Made by a program: the position numbers and the translations under genes | Shown here: in pieces, positions 1 to 9,014 of the stretch | How positions within the stretch are numbered: position 1 is the first letter of the stretch | How the letters are laid out: each line of letters opens with the position of its first letter | Assembly: GCF_009812055.1 (NCBI RefSeq) | Contig: NZ_WQNH01000010.1 | Coordinates: forward strand, 46,273 to 110,272 | Direction: 5' to 3' | DNA: 64,000 nucleotides | DNA from: Chelativorans xinjiangensis | GTDB taxonomy: Bacteria > Pseudomonadota > Alphaproteobacteria > Rhizobiales > Rhizobiaceae | Notes under the pieces: model-generated | What the model saw: the letters and a program-made list of their open reading frames with translations, nothing else | Database searches by the model: none | Told to the model about the DNA's origin: nothing

Positions 1-1748
1 TAGGTCTCGTGGAAGGCGGCCTCGATTGCCGGCAGTCGGTCGTCGGTGATCTTGCCGCTGTCCAACAGCACTTCCGTCGTGTGCTCCTGGTTCTGGTAGC
101 GGAACTTGCCGTAGCGCAGGAACTTCACCTTCGAGGCGTCGATGCCCTCGGCTTCGAACTGCCTGATTGCCCGCGCCTCGGTTTCGGCGAAGACGCCTTC
201 GATGCCTTCGGCCGCGCCCGGCTTCAGGTCGGCCAGGCGCGTGACGAAGTAGTCGCGCCTGAGGTCCGACATCATCATGCCCCAGGCGGAAAAGACGGAG
301 GCCGCAGCCGGCACCACGACTTTCTTCACGCCCAGTTCCTGCGCGAGCGCTACCGCATGCATCGCTCCGCCGCCGCCGAAGGCGACCAGCGTGAAGTCGC
401 GCGGGTCGTGGCCCCGGTTGAGTGAGACGAGCTTCAGCGCGTTGACCATGTTGTTGTTGGCGATGCGGATGATGCCGCGCGCGGCTTCGTCTGCATCCAC
501 GCCGAGCTTCTCGCCTACCGCCTTAATGGCCTTCTCCGCCGCCGCCATGTCGGCCTCGATCTCGCCGCCGCAGAAATAGTCGCGGTTGATGCGGCCGAGC
601 CAGAGATTGGCGTCGGTGGTGGTGGCCTCCGTGCCGCCGCGACCGTAGGCGGCCGGTCCAGGCACCGCGCCGGCCGATTGCGGGCCGACATGCAGCTTGC
701 CGAACGCGTCGACCCAGGCGATGGAGCCGCCGCCATTGCCGATCTCGACGAGATCGACCACGGGCACCATGATCGGATAGCCGGCGGTGGTGCGGTCGCG
801 CTCGATCCAGTAGTCGGTCATGATCTTGACCTGCCCGTCCTCGATCAGCGAGCACTTGGCGGTCGTGCCGCCGATGTCGAGCGCGAGCACATCGGGCTCG
901 TCGATCAGCTTGCCGAGCTCGGCAGCACCCCAGAATCCCGACGCCGGGCCCGATTCCACCATGGTGATGGGGATCTGCGAGACGGCCTCCAGCGAGTCGA
1001 CGCCGCAGTTCGATTGCATGATGTAGGGGCTTTTCCCGAAGCCCTTTTCCTTGAGCCCGCCCGCAAGTCGCGAGAGGTAGCGCTCGGCGATGGGCTGGAC
1101 ATAGGCCGAAAGGACGGCCGTGTTGGTGCGCTCATATTCGCGCCATTCGCGGGTGATCTGGTGCGAGGCGACTACCGCCGCCTCCGGCCACAGCTCCCTG
1201 ACCTCCGCAAGGGTGGCTTGCTCATGCGCCGGATTGGCGTAGGAATGGAGGAAGCTGACGGCGACAGCCTGAACGCCGTCGGCCTTGAAGTCCTCGAGGA
1301 TCGCCGGCAGAGCGGAGAGATCGAGCGGCGTCATCTCCTCGCCGTGATAGTTTATGCGGCCCGGCAGCTCGCGGCGCAGATAGCGCGGCACGAAGGGCTT
1401 GGGCTTCTCGTAGTGCAGGTTGAAAAAGTCCGGTCGGTTGCCGCGCGCGATCTCCAGCGTGTCGCGGAAGCCCTCGGTGGTGATCAGCCCCACCTTGACG
1501 CCCTTTCGCTCGGTCAGCGCGTTGATGACGACGGTCGTGCCATGCGCCAGGAAATCGACCGAGGCGGGATCGACGCCGCCCTTTTCCAGGACGTTAAGCA
1601 CGCCCTCCTCGAAATTCGGCGGGGTGGTGTCGGATTTGGCGGTTACGATGCGGGCGATGCCCGAATCCGAGCCGGTCTCGAAGCAGACCAGATCGGTGAA
1701 CGTCCCGCCGACGTCGGTTGCCACGCGGATTGTCTTTTCGGCCATCAT
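1..1748 (-). CDS. hyuA: Hydantoinase/oxoprolinase family protein (HyuA-type), C-terminus outside window
   Basis: About 582 residues are visible and the frame is still open at the left edge, so the protein is incomplete. The N-terminus carries the phosphate-binding motif DVGGTFTD (residues 12-19), followed by HGTTVVINAL and a second ATPase-fold segment ALDIGGTTAKCSL, the layout of ATP-dependent hydantoinase A / 5-oxoprolinase. The family hydrolyses cyclic amides such as hydantoins or 5-oxoproline with ATP, usually with a HyuB partner that would lie just off the window. Two ATGs (1748, 1745) are possible starts; the first overlaps the stop of the GAF gene, implying translational coupling. As last visible gene of a peptide-type ABC operon it probably acts on the imported ligand. 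The family is clear; the substrate is unknown. Confidence 0.9.
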   Translation of the reverse strand, partial: MMAEKTIRVATDVGGTFTDLVCFETGSDSGIARIVTAKSDTTPPNFEEGVLNVLEKGGVDPASVDFLAHGTTVVINALTERKGVKVGLITTEGFRDTLEIARGNRPDFFNLHYEKPKPFVPRYLRRELPGRINYHGEEMTPLDLSALPAILEDFKADGVQAVAVSFLHSYANPAHEQATLAEVRELWPEAAVVASHQITREWREYERTNTAVLSAYVQPIAERYLSRLAGGLKEKGFGKSPYIMQSNCGVDSLEAVSQIPITMVESGPASGFWGAAELGKLIDEPDVLALDIGGTTAKCSLIEDGQVKIMTDYWIERDRTTAGYPIMVPVVDLVEIGNGGGSIAWVDAFGKLHVGPQSAGAVPGPAAYGRGGTEATTTDANLWLGRINRDYFCGGEIEADMAAAEKAIKAVGEKLGVDADEAARGIIRIANNNMVNALKLVSLNRGHDPRDFTLVAFGGGGAMHAVALAQELGVKKVVVPAAASVFSAWGMMMSDLRRDYFVTRLADLKPGAAEGIEGVFAETEARAIRQFEAEGIDASKVKFLRYGKFRYQNQEHTTEVLLDSGKITDDRLPAIEAAFHET

Positions 1749-2242
1749 GCGGCTCCCATGTGCTGGTCCAGTTCCTTCAAGAGAAAGCAGGCGGCGCCGG
1801 GCAGTTTCAGCCTCTCGGCGGCCTCGATCTTCTCTTGCGTGTAAAAGCCTTCCTCGTGCAGGCAGTTGATCGTGCCCGCCACTTCGCCTCCGATGACCAC
1901 GGGGACGTTGATCACCGACGCGCAGCCCAGCGACTGGATGAGTTCGTGGTCGTAGAAGACTTCGGCGATGCCTGCGATGTCGTTGGCGACGAAGATCTGT
2001 TTCTCCTCAAGCACCTGCCGCGCCCAGTCAGTGGTGTTGACGGGCTTGGTGCCCGAGACGGGATAGGCGTTCGGCATGTTGGAGAAGAAACGTTCGGCGA
2101 CGCCCGAAGCGGCATCGAAGCGCATCAGCGTGAAGAGCTTCACGCCGACGGTGTCCGCCGCGAGCTTCCACAGCGCCTCGTAGGTCGCCTGTGGCTGCCG
2201 GCACTTCGCCATCGCCTCGACGAACTGGGCGTAATCAGGCAT
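1745..2242 (-). CDS. GAF domain-containing protein (165 aa)
   Basis: A small soluble protein made almost entirely of one GAF-like domain: an N-terminal helix, then LWKLAADTVGVKLFTLMRFD, a central VANDIAGIAEVFYDHELI stretch and the strand pair SVINVPVVIGGEVAGTINCL. No output domain (kinase, cyclase, HTH) is attached. The start at 2242 is chosen over upstream codons because a strong Shine-Dalgarno (AAAGGAGGAAAG) lies about 10 bases before it. It overlaps the end of the ATPase gene upstream and the start of hyuA downstream, so it is an integral operon member. It could sense the imported substrate or assist the hydantoinase; nothing in the sequence decides this. Confidence 0.8.
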   Translation of the reverse strand: MPDYAQFVEAMAKCRQPQATYEALWKLAADTVGVKLFTLMRFDAASGVAERFFSNMPNAYPVSGTKPVNTTDWARQVLEEKQIFVANDIAGIAEVFYDHELIQSLGCASVINVPVVIGGEVAGTINCLHEEGFYTQEKIEAAERLKLPGAACFLLKELDQHMGAA

Positions 2243-3053
2243 CTCCAACGCTTTCCTCCTTTTGCGTAAGGCTGTCGCGCAGCCTTTCTTCCTGGCGCGT
2301 GACAACGGGCACGGCGCCGATCAGCCCGCGCGTGTAGGGGTGTTTGGGGGCGGTGAAGATCGCCTCCACACCGCCCAGTTCGACCAGCCTGCCCTTTTCG
2401 AAGACGGCGACACGGTTAGCCACGTTGCGCACGACCGACAGGTCGTGGGTGATGAAGATGTAGGTGAGGCCGCGACGATCCTTGAGTTCGTTCAGGAGCT
2501 TCAGGATGCGCGCCTGGACGAGCACGTCGAGCGCGGAGGTCGGCTCGTCGAGCACGACCAGATCGGATTCGCAGGCAAGCGCGCGGGCGATCGCCACGCG
2601 CTGGCACTGGCCGCCGGATAGGGCCGCCGGCGAGCGCGAGCGGTAGTCGGCGGGCAGCCCGACTTCCTCCAGTAGTTGTCCGACCCGGTCCCACCGCCGC
2701 GCCTTCTCCCCGATCCCGTGCACATCGAGCGCGAGCCCCAACGAAGCGCCGACGGTGCGTCTGGGATTGAGCGAGGAAAGCGGGTTCTGCTGCACCAGCT
2801 GTATGGCGCGGCGGTGAGTCAGGTCGCGACGAGCCGGAAGAATCTCGCCGCGGTAGGAAATGGTGCCCGCAGACGGCGGGTAGATACCGAGGATCATGTT
2901 GGCGATGGTGGACTTGCCCGAGCCGGACTCGCCGACGATCGCCAGGCATTCGCCCTCCTCGACATCGAAGGAGACATCGTCGACGGCCACCACCTTGCGG
3001 CCGCCGGCGCTGAAGATCTTGGAGACGGACTTGACCGACAGGAAGTGCGTCAT
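2235..3053 (-). CDS. Peptide-type ABC transporter ATP-binding protein (DppF/OppF family)
   Basis: A 272-residue ATPase with Walker A GESGSGKST (residues 41-49), ABC signature LSGGQCQR, Walker B VVLDEPTSALD and the C-terminal PKHPYTRGLIGAVP stretch typical of oligopeptide/dipeptide importer ATPases. The start at 3053 overlaps the stop of the preceding ATPase gene by four bases (ATGA), the usual coupling in these operons; an upstream in-frame codon at 3077 would extend into that gene and is less likely. It pairs with the 3050-3955 ATPase to energise the two permeases. Confidence 0.9.
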   Translation of the reverse strand: MTHFLSVKSVSKIFSAGGRKVVAVDDVSFDVEEGECLAIVGESGSGKSTIANMILGIYPPSAGTISYRGEILPARRDLTHRRAIQLVQQNPLSSLNPRRTVGASLGLALDVHGIGEKARRWDRVGQLLEEVGLPADYRSRSPAALSGGQCQRVAIARALACESDLVVLDEPTSALDVLVQARILKLLNELKDRRGLTYIFITHDLSVVRNVANRVAVFEKGRLVELGGVEAIFTAPKHPYTRGLIGAVPVVTRQEERLRDSLTQKEESVGDA

Positions 3054-3955
3054 GCCGCCCCTCCCGGCTCGCCGCATCCTTCATGCACGACCATAGGCGC
3101 GAAATACTCCTCCGCAGCATCACGGATTTCGGGGATGCCGCCGCCGGTGATCCGCGGGATTGCATCGAGCAGCGCGCGCGTATAGGGATGGCGCGGATCG
3201 TCGAAGAGGCCGGCTGCCGTGCCGTGCTCGACGATGCGGCCCTTGTAGATGACGTAGACGCGGTCGGCGAATTCGCGCACCACGCCGAGATTGTGCGAGA
3301 TGAAAAGCACGGCCGTGTGGTGCTTCACCACCAGGTCGCGCATCAGATGCAGCGTCTGCGCCTGCACGGTGACGTCGAGCGCTGTGCCCGGCTCGTCGGC
3401 GATCAGAAGTGCGGGCTCGTTGGCGAGCGCCATGGCGATCATGACGCGCTGGTTCATGCCGCCGGAAAGCTGGAAGGGATAGGAATCGAGCACGCGCTGC
3501 GGATCAGGAATGAAGACTTCCGCCAGCAGGGCCGAAGCGCGCTCGCGCGCTACCTCCACGTTGATCGCCGGCTCACCGCGCTTCAGCACCTCGTGGAACT
3601 GCGTGATGACGGGATAGACCGGATTGAGCGACGAGGTCGGATCCTGGAAGATCATCGACATGCGCGTGCCGCGCAACCGGTGGCGCTCGGCGGCGGACAG
3701 TTTGCTTAAGTTCCGGCCCTCGAACTCCAGCAGTCCGTCGACACGCGCCGAACGCGTCATCTGCAGGAGTCCGAGGATGATGCGCGCCGTCACCGACTTG
3801 CCAGAGCCGGACTCACCCACCAGCGCCACGCGCTCGCCCCTGCGGATGTGCAGCGATATACCGTGCAGCACCTCGATCAGCCCGGTGTAGGTCCTGAACG
3901 ACAGATGCAGGTCGTCGATGCGCAGCGTCGGGATGGCGGCTTTCGGAAAGGTCAT
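3050..3955 (-). CDS. Peptide-type ABC transporter ATP-binding protein (DppD/OppD family)
   Basis: A 301-residue ATPase: Walker A GESGSGKSV (residues 47-55), a Q-loop in MIFQDPTSSLNPV, signature LSGGMNQRV, Walker B LLIADEPGTALD and the OppD-type tail HPYTRALLDAIPRI. The ATG at 3955 overlaps the permease stop by four bases. The frame stays open far upstream, but that stretch lies over the permease gene and is a shadow. With the DppF-type partner it forms the heterodimeric ATPase of the importer. Confidence 0.9.
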   Translation of the reverse strand: MTFPKAAIPTLRIDDLHLSFRTYTGLIEVLHGISLHIRRGERVALVGESGSGKSVTARIILGLLQMTRSARVDGLLEFEGRNLSKLSAAERHRLRGTRMSMIFQDPTSSLNPVYPVITQFHEVLKRGEPAINVEVARERASALLAEVFIPDPQRVLDSYPFQLSGGMNQRVMIAMALANEPALLIADEPGTALDVTVQAQTLHLMRDLVVKHHTAVLFISHNLGVVREFADRVYVIYKGRIVEHGTAAGLFDDPRHPYTRALLDAIPRITGGGIPEIRDAAEEYFAPMVVHEGCGEPGGAA

Positions 3956-4785
3956 TGGTCGACCCCCAATATCTCGCGCAGCGCGTCGCCCAGCAGGTTG
4001 AAGCCGAAGACGGCGACCAGGATGGCAAGGCCTGGAAAGACCGTCAGCCACCAGGAATCGGGCAGGTACTTCGCCCCGTCCGCCACCATGGAACCGAGAT
4101 CCGGCGTCGGCGGCTGCACGCCGAGCCCGAGAAAGGAGAGCGAGGAGGCGATCAGGATGACGAAGCCCAAATCCAGCGTCATCTTGGTGAGAATGGAGGG
4201 CACACAGTTCGGCAGGATCTCGCGGAAGATCACGTGCAGCCTCGAGGCGCCGATGATCTCGGCGGCCAGCACATAGCCCTCTTCCTTTTCGCCGCGTGTC
4301 AGGTTGTAGACGAGCCGCGTGTACCAGGGCCACCACATGGCGGTGACGGCCAGCATGCCGTTGGTGAGCGTCGGCTCCAGAAGCCCCATCATCGACATGG
4401 CGAGCACCAGCGGCGGGATCGACAGGAAGACGTCGGTGATACGCATGAGCACATATTCGGCCCAGCCGCCCAGATAGCCGGCAAACAGACCGATAGTCAC
4501 GCCGATGGGCACCGCGATTGCCAGCACCACCACACCCAGCAACAACGAGATACGATAGGCGTAGAGGATACGGCTGAAGAGGTCGCGGCCCACCAGATCG
4601 GTGCCGAAGATATAGGGCCAGCCCGGCGCGCGGTTGAAATTGGCGAAGTCCACCACGGCGCCGCGATGCTCCGGGAAGGGGGCGATGAAGTCGGCAAAAA
4701 CGGCGCCAAGGACGACGGCGGCAATCAGCAGAACGCCGAATGCCGACAGCGGATTGGCGATCAGTATGGCGGCCGTGCGCTTCAT
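3952..4785 (-). CDS. Peptide-type ABC transporter permease (DppC family)
   Basis: A 277-residue inner-membrane permease. It begins MKRTAAILIANPLSAFG with a first membrane segment, then the periplasmic stretch containing FGTDLVGRDLFSRILYAYR, characteristic of the DppC/OppC subfamily, and the cytoplasmic coupling region EIIGASRLHVIFREILPN (the EAA-type loop). Length and about six membrane segments match the family. It overlaps the upstream permease gene and the downstream ATPase gene by four bases each. Confidence 0.9.
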   Translation of the reverse strand: MKRTAAILIANPLSAFGVLLIAAVVLGAVFADFIAPFPEHRGAVVDFANFNRAPGWPYIFGTDLVGRDLFSRILYAYRISLLLGVVVLAIAVPIGVTIGLFAGYLGGWAEYVLMRITDVFLSIPPLVLAMSMMGLLEPTLTNGMLAVTAMWWPWYTRLVYNLTRGEKEEGYVLAAEIIGASRLHVIFREILPNCVPSILTKMTLDLGFVILIASSLSFLGLGVQPPTPDLGSMVADGAKYLPDSWWLTVFPGLAILVAVFGFNLLGDALREILGVDQ

Positions 4786-5810
4786 GCGGCTGCCCTCTGC
4801 GACAGGCGGATGCGCGGATTGATGAAGGCGATCACCAGGTCGACGATGATATTCACGATCAGGAACATCGCCGAGATGATGAGCACCGTGCCGACGATGG
4901 CGTTCAGGTCCTTGCGCAGGATGACGGCGACGCCGTAGCGCGACAGGCCGGGCCAGGCGAAAACGGCCTCGACCAGGAAGGCATTGCCCAGCATGGCCGC
5001 GAAATCCAGCCCTATGATGGTGAGCGAGGGGATCATGGACGGCCGAAAGGCATAGCGGTTGGCGATGCGGCGTTCCGGGAAGCCGTAAGACTGCGCCATC
5101 TCTATGAATGGGCGGTCGTAGGTCTCGACCATATTGGAGCGCGTCAGCCGGGCTGCCTGTCCTATGCCCGAAAGCGCCAGCGCGAAGGCCGGCAGGACGA
5201 TGTGCCAGGCGGCATTGCTGAAGGCTGCAAGATTGCCCGCCAGCAGCGTGTCTATGAACAGGAAGCCCGTCACATGGGGTATGGCGTAGCTGTCGGCGAT
5301 ACGGCCCGCGATCGGGAAGAGCGGCAGGAAAAAGGCGAAGAGCAGCATCAGGATCACCGCCCAGACGAAACTGGGTGCCGACACGCCGAGCAGCGAGGCG
5401 ACGCGCACGGCATTGTCGACCCAGGTGCCGCGATAGCGCGCCGAGATGACGCCGAGCGGTAGGCCGATCAGGATCATCATGGCGCCGGCGACGAAGATGA
5501 GCTCCAGCGTGGCGGGCAGGAACTGGGCGATGTCGGCCGTCACCGGCCGGTTGGTGTAGAGCGAGATGCCAAGATCGCCCTGCGCGAGATCGCGGATGAA
5601 GTAGCCATATTGCACCGGCAGTGGTTCATCGAGATGCAGGCGCTGGCGCAGCGCCTCCACCTGCTCGGCCGTCGCATTGGGGCCGAGCGCGATGCGCGCG
5701 GGATCGCCGGGGATGACCCGGGCGATGGTGAAGATCAGCATGGACACTCCGACCAGCACGATCAGAGACATGCCCAGCCGCTTCAATATGAGGCGGGTGA
5801 CAGGTGACAT
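4782..5810 (-). CDS. Peptide-type ABC transporter permease (DppB family)
   Basis: A 342-residue permease that opens with MSPVTRLILKRLGMSLIVL and continues with FTIARVIPGDPARIALGP, the DppB/OppB signature after the first membrane segment. The EAA-like loop is present near ARLTRSNMVETYDRPFIEMA. Its end overlaps the DppC-type gene by four bases. About 60 bases separate it from the binding-protein gene upstream, enough for a small spacer but not an obvious promoter. Confidence 0.9.
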   Translation of the reverse strand: MSPVTRLILKRLGMSLIVLVGVSMLIFTIARVIPGDPARIALGPNATAEQVEALRQRLHLDEPLPVQYGYFIRDLAQGDLGISLYTNRPVTADIAQFLPATLELIFVAGAMMILIGLPLGVISARYRGTWVDNAVRVASLLGVSAPSFVWAVILMLLFAFFLPLFPIAGRIADSYAIPHVTGFLFIDTLLAGNLAAFSNAAWHIVLPAFALALSGIGQAARLTRSNMVETYDRPFIEMAQSYGFPERRIANRYAFRPSMIPSLTIIGLDFAAMLGNAFLVEAVFAWPGLSRYGVAVILRKDLNAIVGTVLIISAMFLIVNIIVDLVIAFINPRIRLSQRAAA

Positions 5811-5870
5811 CTGCAGTCCATTGCGGTTCCGCCCCGGCCGGCGCTGCGACCGGCAGGGATGCGGGTGTTC

Positions 5871-7466
5871 TTACTCGCCGGTCATTTCCATGAGCCGGAA
5901 GGAGAAGCCCATGCCGTCGAGGCCGAAGGCTTGTGCCGGATCGCCGCTCAGCGCCGGCGCGTTGACGCGGTTGGAGGCGGCGAAGATTGACTGGCGGTCA
6001 TAGGCGTAGATCGAGGGCGCGATCTCCATGAGCCGGTCGTTGAACTCGGCATAGGCGGCCTCGCGGCCCTCCGCCGTCGTCTCCGTGCGGCCCTTTTCAA
6101 GTGCGGCGTCGACCTGCTCGTCATCGAGATATTCCGGTGACTGCCAGGTGCCCGATGCCGAGGAATGATACATCGGATAAAGCAGCGTGTCAGGGTCGCC
6201 GGTGACAGCATTGACGAAGATCTGCGAGATGTTCGGCGTGTTCTCCGGCTTCGTCACCTGTTCGGTAAAGAGCGCCCACGGAACCTTCCGGATTTCCGAC
6301 TTGATGCCGAGTTCGGCGAAATTGGCCTGCATCAGCAGCGCGAAGCGCTCCTCCAGCGGCACCTCGCCGATCCATGAGATCTCCAGCGTGAACTCCGACG
6401 GATCGTACTTGCAGTCGGCGAGATACTGCTTTGCCGCCTCCAGATTGCGCTCCAGGATGTCGGACGCCGGGTTGGCACCGTACATGCCGACTGGGATGGC
6501 GCCCGTCGACGGGCTGCCCTGCGCCACGTCCTCGGTGATCGCAACCATCTTGATGCCGGCCGCATAGTCATAGGCGTTGGCCAACGCCAGGCGGCAATTG
6601 GCGTCATCGAGCGGGGGCTTCGCCGTGTTCATCTTGATGTAGAAGGCGCCGCCGCCGGTCTCCTGAAGAAGCTGGGCGCCATCGGCGGCGAGCGACTTGA
6701 TCACCTCCGGTGGGAGCCATTGCGAGGAAATGTCGTGCTCGCCCTGGGCGATCAGCGTGCGCACCGTGGCCGCCTCCAGCCCGTAGCGCAGGCGCACGGT
6801 GTCGGGGGCGGCATCAGGGACGCCGAGGAAATAGTCGGCGTTCCTTTCCATCACGGTTTCCTGTTGCGGATTGTGCGAAGTGACCTTGTAGGCACCGGTG
6901 CCGGCTGAGTTCGCCGACAGATAGGTCTGGCCCCAGTCGCCCATCTCGCCTTCGCCCTCGCCGAGGTTCTCCATCACCAGCTTCTTGTCGATGATGGGGA
7001 GCCGCACCAGCGAGGCGATGAAGGGCGAATAGGGCTGGCTGAGCTTGAAGCGCACCGTGCGCTCATCGACGGCCTCCGCCGCGTCCACATTCTCGAACAG
7101 GAAGGAGAGGCCCTGGCCCAGCGCCTTCATGCGGTCGAAGGAGAAGACGACATCTTCCGCCGTCATCGGATTGCCGCTCTGGAATGTGACGTCGTCGCGC
7201 AGGGCGAAGACGTAGTCGTTGCCGTCCGTCTCCCAGCTTTCGGCCAGATGCGGCACGTAGCCCGGCCCACCCTGCTTGGGGAGCACGAGCGTGTCGTAGA
7301 CATTGAACATCAGGATGGAGTCGGCATAGTCCGAAGCCTTGCCGGGATCGAGCTCGCCGACGGCGACCTCGTCTAGGCGCAGGACGGTCTGGGCAACGGC
7401 GTTGGTGCCGGTGAGCACGGTAGCGGCAAGCAGTGCCGCTGCGAGTGGAAGCTTGTAGCGTTTCAT
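5871..7466 (-). CDS. Periplasmic solute-binding protein, family 5 (peptide/nickel type)
   Basis: A 531-residue protein with a Sec signal peptide (MKRYKLPLAAALLAATVL, likely cleavage after NAVAQ). The mature part shows the family 5 pattern: YDTLVLPKQGGPGYVPHLAESW, FALRDDVTFQSGNPMTAEDV, FSFDRMKALGQG and later LRYGLEAATVRTLIAQGE. It would deliver ligand to the DppB/C-type permeases. A ribosome site (AGAGGTGTGAACA) sits inside the last codons of the regulator gene upstream, so regulator and importer are probably cotranscribed. The ligand could be a peptide, a hydantoin-like compound or another small amide, given the linked hydantoinase. Confidence 0.9.
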   Translation of the reverse strand: MKRYKLPLAAALLAATVLTGTNAVAQTVLRLDEVAVGELDPGKASDYADSILMFNVYDTLVLPKQGGPGYVPHLAESWETDGNDYVFALRDDVTFQSGNPMTAEDVVFSFDRMKALGQGLSFLFENVDAAEAVDERTVRFKLSQPYSPFIASLVRLPIIDKKLVMENLGEGEGEMGDWGQTYLSANSAGTGAYKVTSHNPQQETVMERNADYFLGVPDAAPDTVRLRYGLEAATVRTLIAQGEHDISSQWLPPEVIKSLAADGAQLLQETGGGAFYIKMNTAKPPLDDANCRLALANAYDYAAGIKMVAITEDVAQGSPSTGAIPVGMYGANPASDILERNLEAAKQYLADCKYDPSEFTLEISWIGEVPLEERFALLMQANFAELGIKSEIRKVPWALFTEQVTKPENTPNISQIFVNAVTGDPDTLLYPMYHSSASGTWQSPEYLDDEQVDAALEKGRTETTAEGREAAYAEFNDRLMEIAPSIYAYDRQSIFAASNRVNAPALSGDPAQAFGLDGMGFSFRLMEMTGE

Positions 7467-7469
7467 TGT

Positions 7470-8147
7470 TCACACCTCTGTCTGGTGGTTGTTGCGCTTG
7501 TTTTTGTTTCTGCTGCCGCCATGCACCGCACCGCTTTCCTTGTGGTGCTCCTCGTTCAGGTCATCGCCAAAGACGTCCATCGTGCCGACCCAAAGGATGG
7601 TTGCCGGCCGATCCGAATGGTTCCACGACGAATGCGTTTTGGTGGAAGGGAAATGGAGCGAGTCGCCGGCCTCCAGCACGGTCCGCTCGCCGGCCACCTC
7701 GACGGTTACCGTTCCTTCCAGGAGGTAGAACATTTCTTCTCCCTCATGGGAGATCGGTTCGCTGCGATGGCCCGGCGGTTCGTGGATTATGACGCTACGC
7801 AGTACGTTTCCCGGAAAGGAAGAGGAGACGCGTTCATAGGTCAGCGAGTGGGGACTGACAGCATAAACCGGGCGCTGGTCGTGCCGGGTTATCGGCACGT
7901 TGCCCTTGGGCTGGGACAGGAATTCGCCGACCTCGGTGCCCAGGACCCGGGCGACGGAAACCAGCGAGGAAAGGGACGGGGCGGCGATGCCACGCTCGAT
8001 TTGGGAAATGAAGCCGACGGACAGCCCCGAACCGACTGCAACTTCCTTGAGCGTCAGGCCGAGTGTGCGACGCCGTTTGCGCAACCGCTCGCCCAGCGGA
8101 TGATAGCCTTCGGCTCCCGCAATCTCCCTGACCGCAAAGTTCGCCAT
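7470..8147 (-). CDS. XRE-family regulator with C-terminal cupin domain
   Basis: About 225 residues. An N-terminal helix-turn-helix (RLRKRRRTLGLTLKEVAVGS ... VGFISQIERG) of the XRE/SinR type is followed by a cupin domain (residues ~120-195; SHEGEEMFYLLEGTVTVEVA ... LEAGDSLHFPSTKTHSSWN). Such proteins bind a small ligand in the cupin barrel and control linked transport and catabolic genes. The ATG at 8147 is preferred because GGAG lies six bases upstream; an in-frame ATG at 8159 is the alternative. It is first in the hydantoinase/ABC operon. A perfect inverted repeat lies at its 5' end, suggesting autoregulation. Confidence 0.88.
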   Translation of the reverse strand: MANFAVREIAGAEGYHPLGERLRKRRRTLGLTLKEVAVGSGLSVGFISQIERGIAAPSLSSLVSVARVLGTEVGEFLSQPKGNVPITRHDQRPVYAVSPHSLTYERVSSSFPGNVLRSVIIHEPPGHRSEPISHEGEEMFYLLEGTVTVEVAGERTVLEAGDSLHFPSTKTHSSWNHSDRPATILWVGTMDVFGDDLNEEHHKESGAVHGGSRNKNKRNNHQTEV

Positions 8148-8158
8148 TCCGCTCTCCA

Positions 8159-8192
8159 TTTTAGTGGAACTAAAATTGAAGCAACACTAAAA
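8159..8192. promoter_or_regulatory. Candidate operator of the XRE-cupin regulator
   Basis: TTTTAGT-GGA-ACTAAAA at 8159-8175 is a perfect inverted repeat with 7-base arms, and another ACTAAAA half-site follows at 8186-8192, 17 bases away. The repeat is AT-rich in an otherwise GC-rich background and abuts the regulator start. It is a good candidate for the XRE dimer site controlling the whole operon. Binding is inferred from position and symmetry only. Confidence 0.6.
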
Positions 8193-8310
8193 CCGCGCGT
8201 CAAGGGAGAATCCGGAACCAGCCACGGTGCCACTTCGAGAAATTCAAGGCCCAACTTGATCCAAGAGGTCACGCGCAGCGTGGATCTCCACACCTATGTT
8301 TTTGACGATT

Positions 8311-8869
8311 TCAGTGACGCATTCTGCCCAGGTTGTCTCCAAGTTCCGTTTGGTTGGTCGGCAGACCGCCAACACCCACGTCAATACGGAAAAGGCCGCC
8401 CTCCCAGGGACGGGAGGCCAAATGATCTTCGCCCATCGTGTAGCGTGCGGAGGTCACATAAAGCGTGTCCAAACGGTCTCCACCGAATGTGCAGCTTGTC
8501 GGCCACGAGCATGGCAATTCGACCACACGATCGATCCTACCGGCCTCGACGATGCCGCGGCCCAGCGATTCATAGACCTCGGTCCAACCCAGTGTGCGTA
8601 CCTCTGCGCCGAGATGGCGCCACGCAGGCGCGGCGAGTTCGTCCAGGTGCAGGTGCAGCCGCAATCCGCTGATGTCGGCGAGCGATTCCACCGGCTTCTT
8701 CGCCACCATCACGCGATACCATGGCCGTCGAATCGCCGATCACCGTGATGCCCGCTTCCGTCTCGATCCGCTCGTGCCAACCCTCGATGAGATCGGAGGC
8801 CATGAAGCGTGACCAGTGCTCGCGGTCGTCGAACAGGAAGGGCGCGCTCACGAACTGCATCTCGGGCAC
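8311..8869 (-). pseudogene. Fused remnants of a TRAP DctP binding protein and an SMP-30/gluconolactonase-type protein
   Basis: Reading down the minus strand, 8869-8720 encodes [20 protein letters not shown] ... AGITVIGDSTAMV, the middle of a DctP-type TRAP binding protein. The reading then shifts frame near 8718 and continues as KKPVESLADISGLRLHLHLD and LGWTEVYESLGRGIVEAG, also DctP. Near 8515 the same frame passes into CSWPTSCTFGGDRLDTLYVT ... EGGLFRIDVGVGGLP, the C-terminus of an SMP-30/gluconolactonase-like protein. Both parent genes lack their starts, and DctP also lacks its end. This is decayed DNA from a former TRAP/sugar-acid locus joined by deletion, not a functional gene. Confidence 0.7.
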
Positions 8870-9014
8870 CCATGCAGGGCGCTACCATTTGATGCTCCTT
8901 CAGAAGGCACACGTGTCCTTTCGGGCCTTCGTGCTGCCTCTCTGGGGCGGCCGCACACTCCGGTGTGGACGTTGAGAGATCTCGAAGGAGGCGCAGTGCT
9001 GCCCTCCTCCAGCC

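Noticed and set aside
678..1844. Long plus-strand open frame (388 codons) opposite the hydantoinase gene
   Set aside because: It is the antisense shadow of hyuA in GC-rich DNA; no family resemblance and His/Arg/Asp-rich composition.
3955..4938. Plus-strand frame opposite the permease genes
   Set aside because: Antisense shadow with Gln/His/Asp-rich low-complexity sequence.
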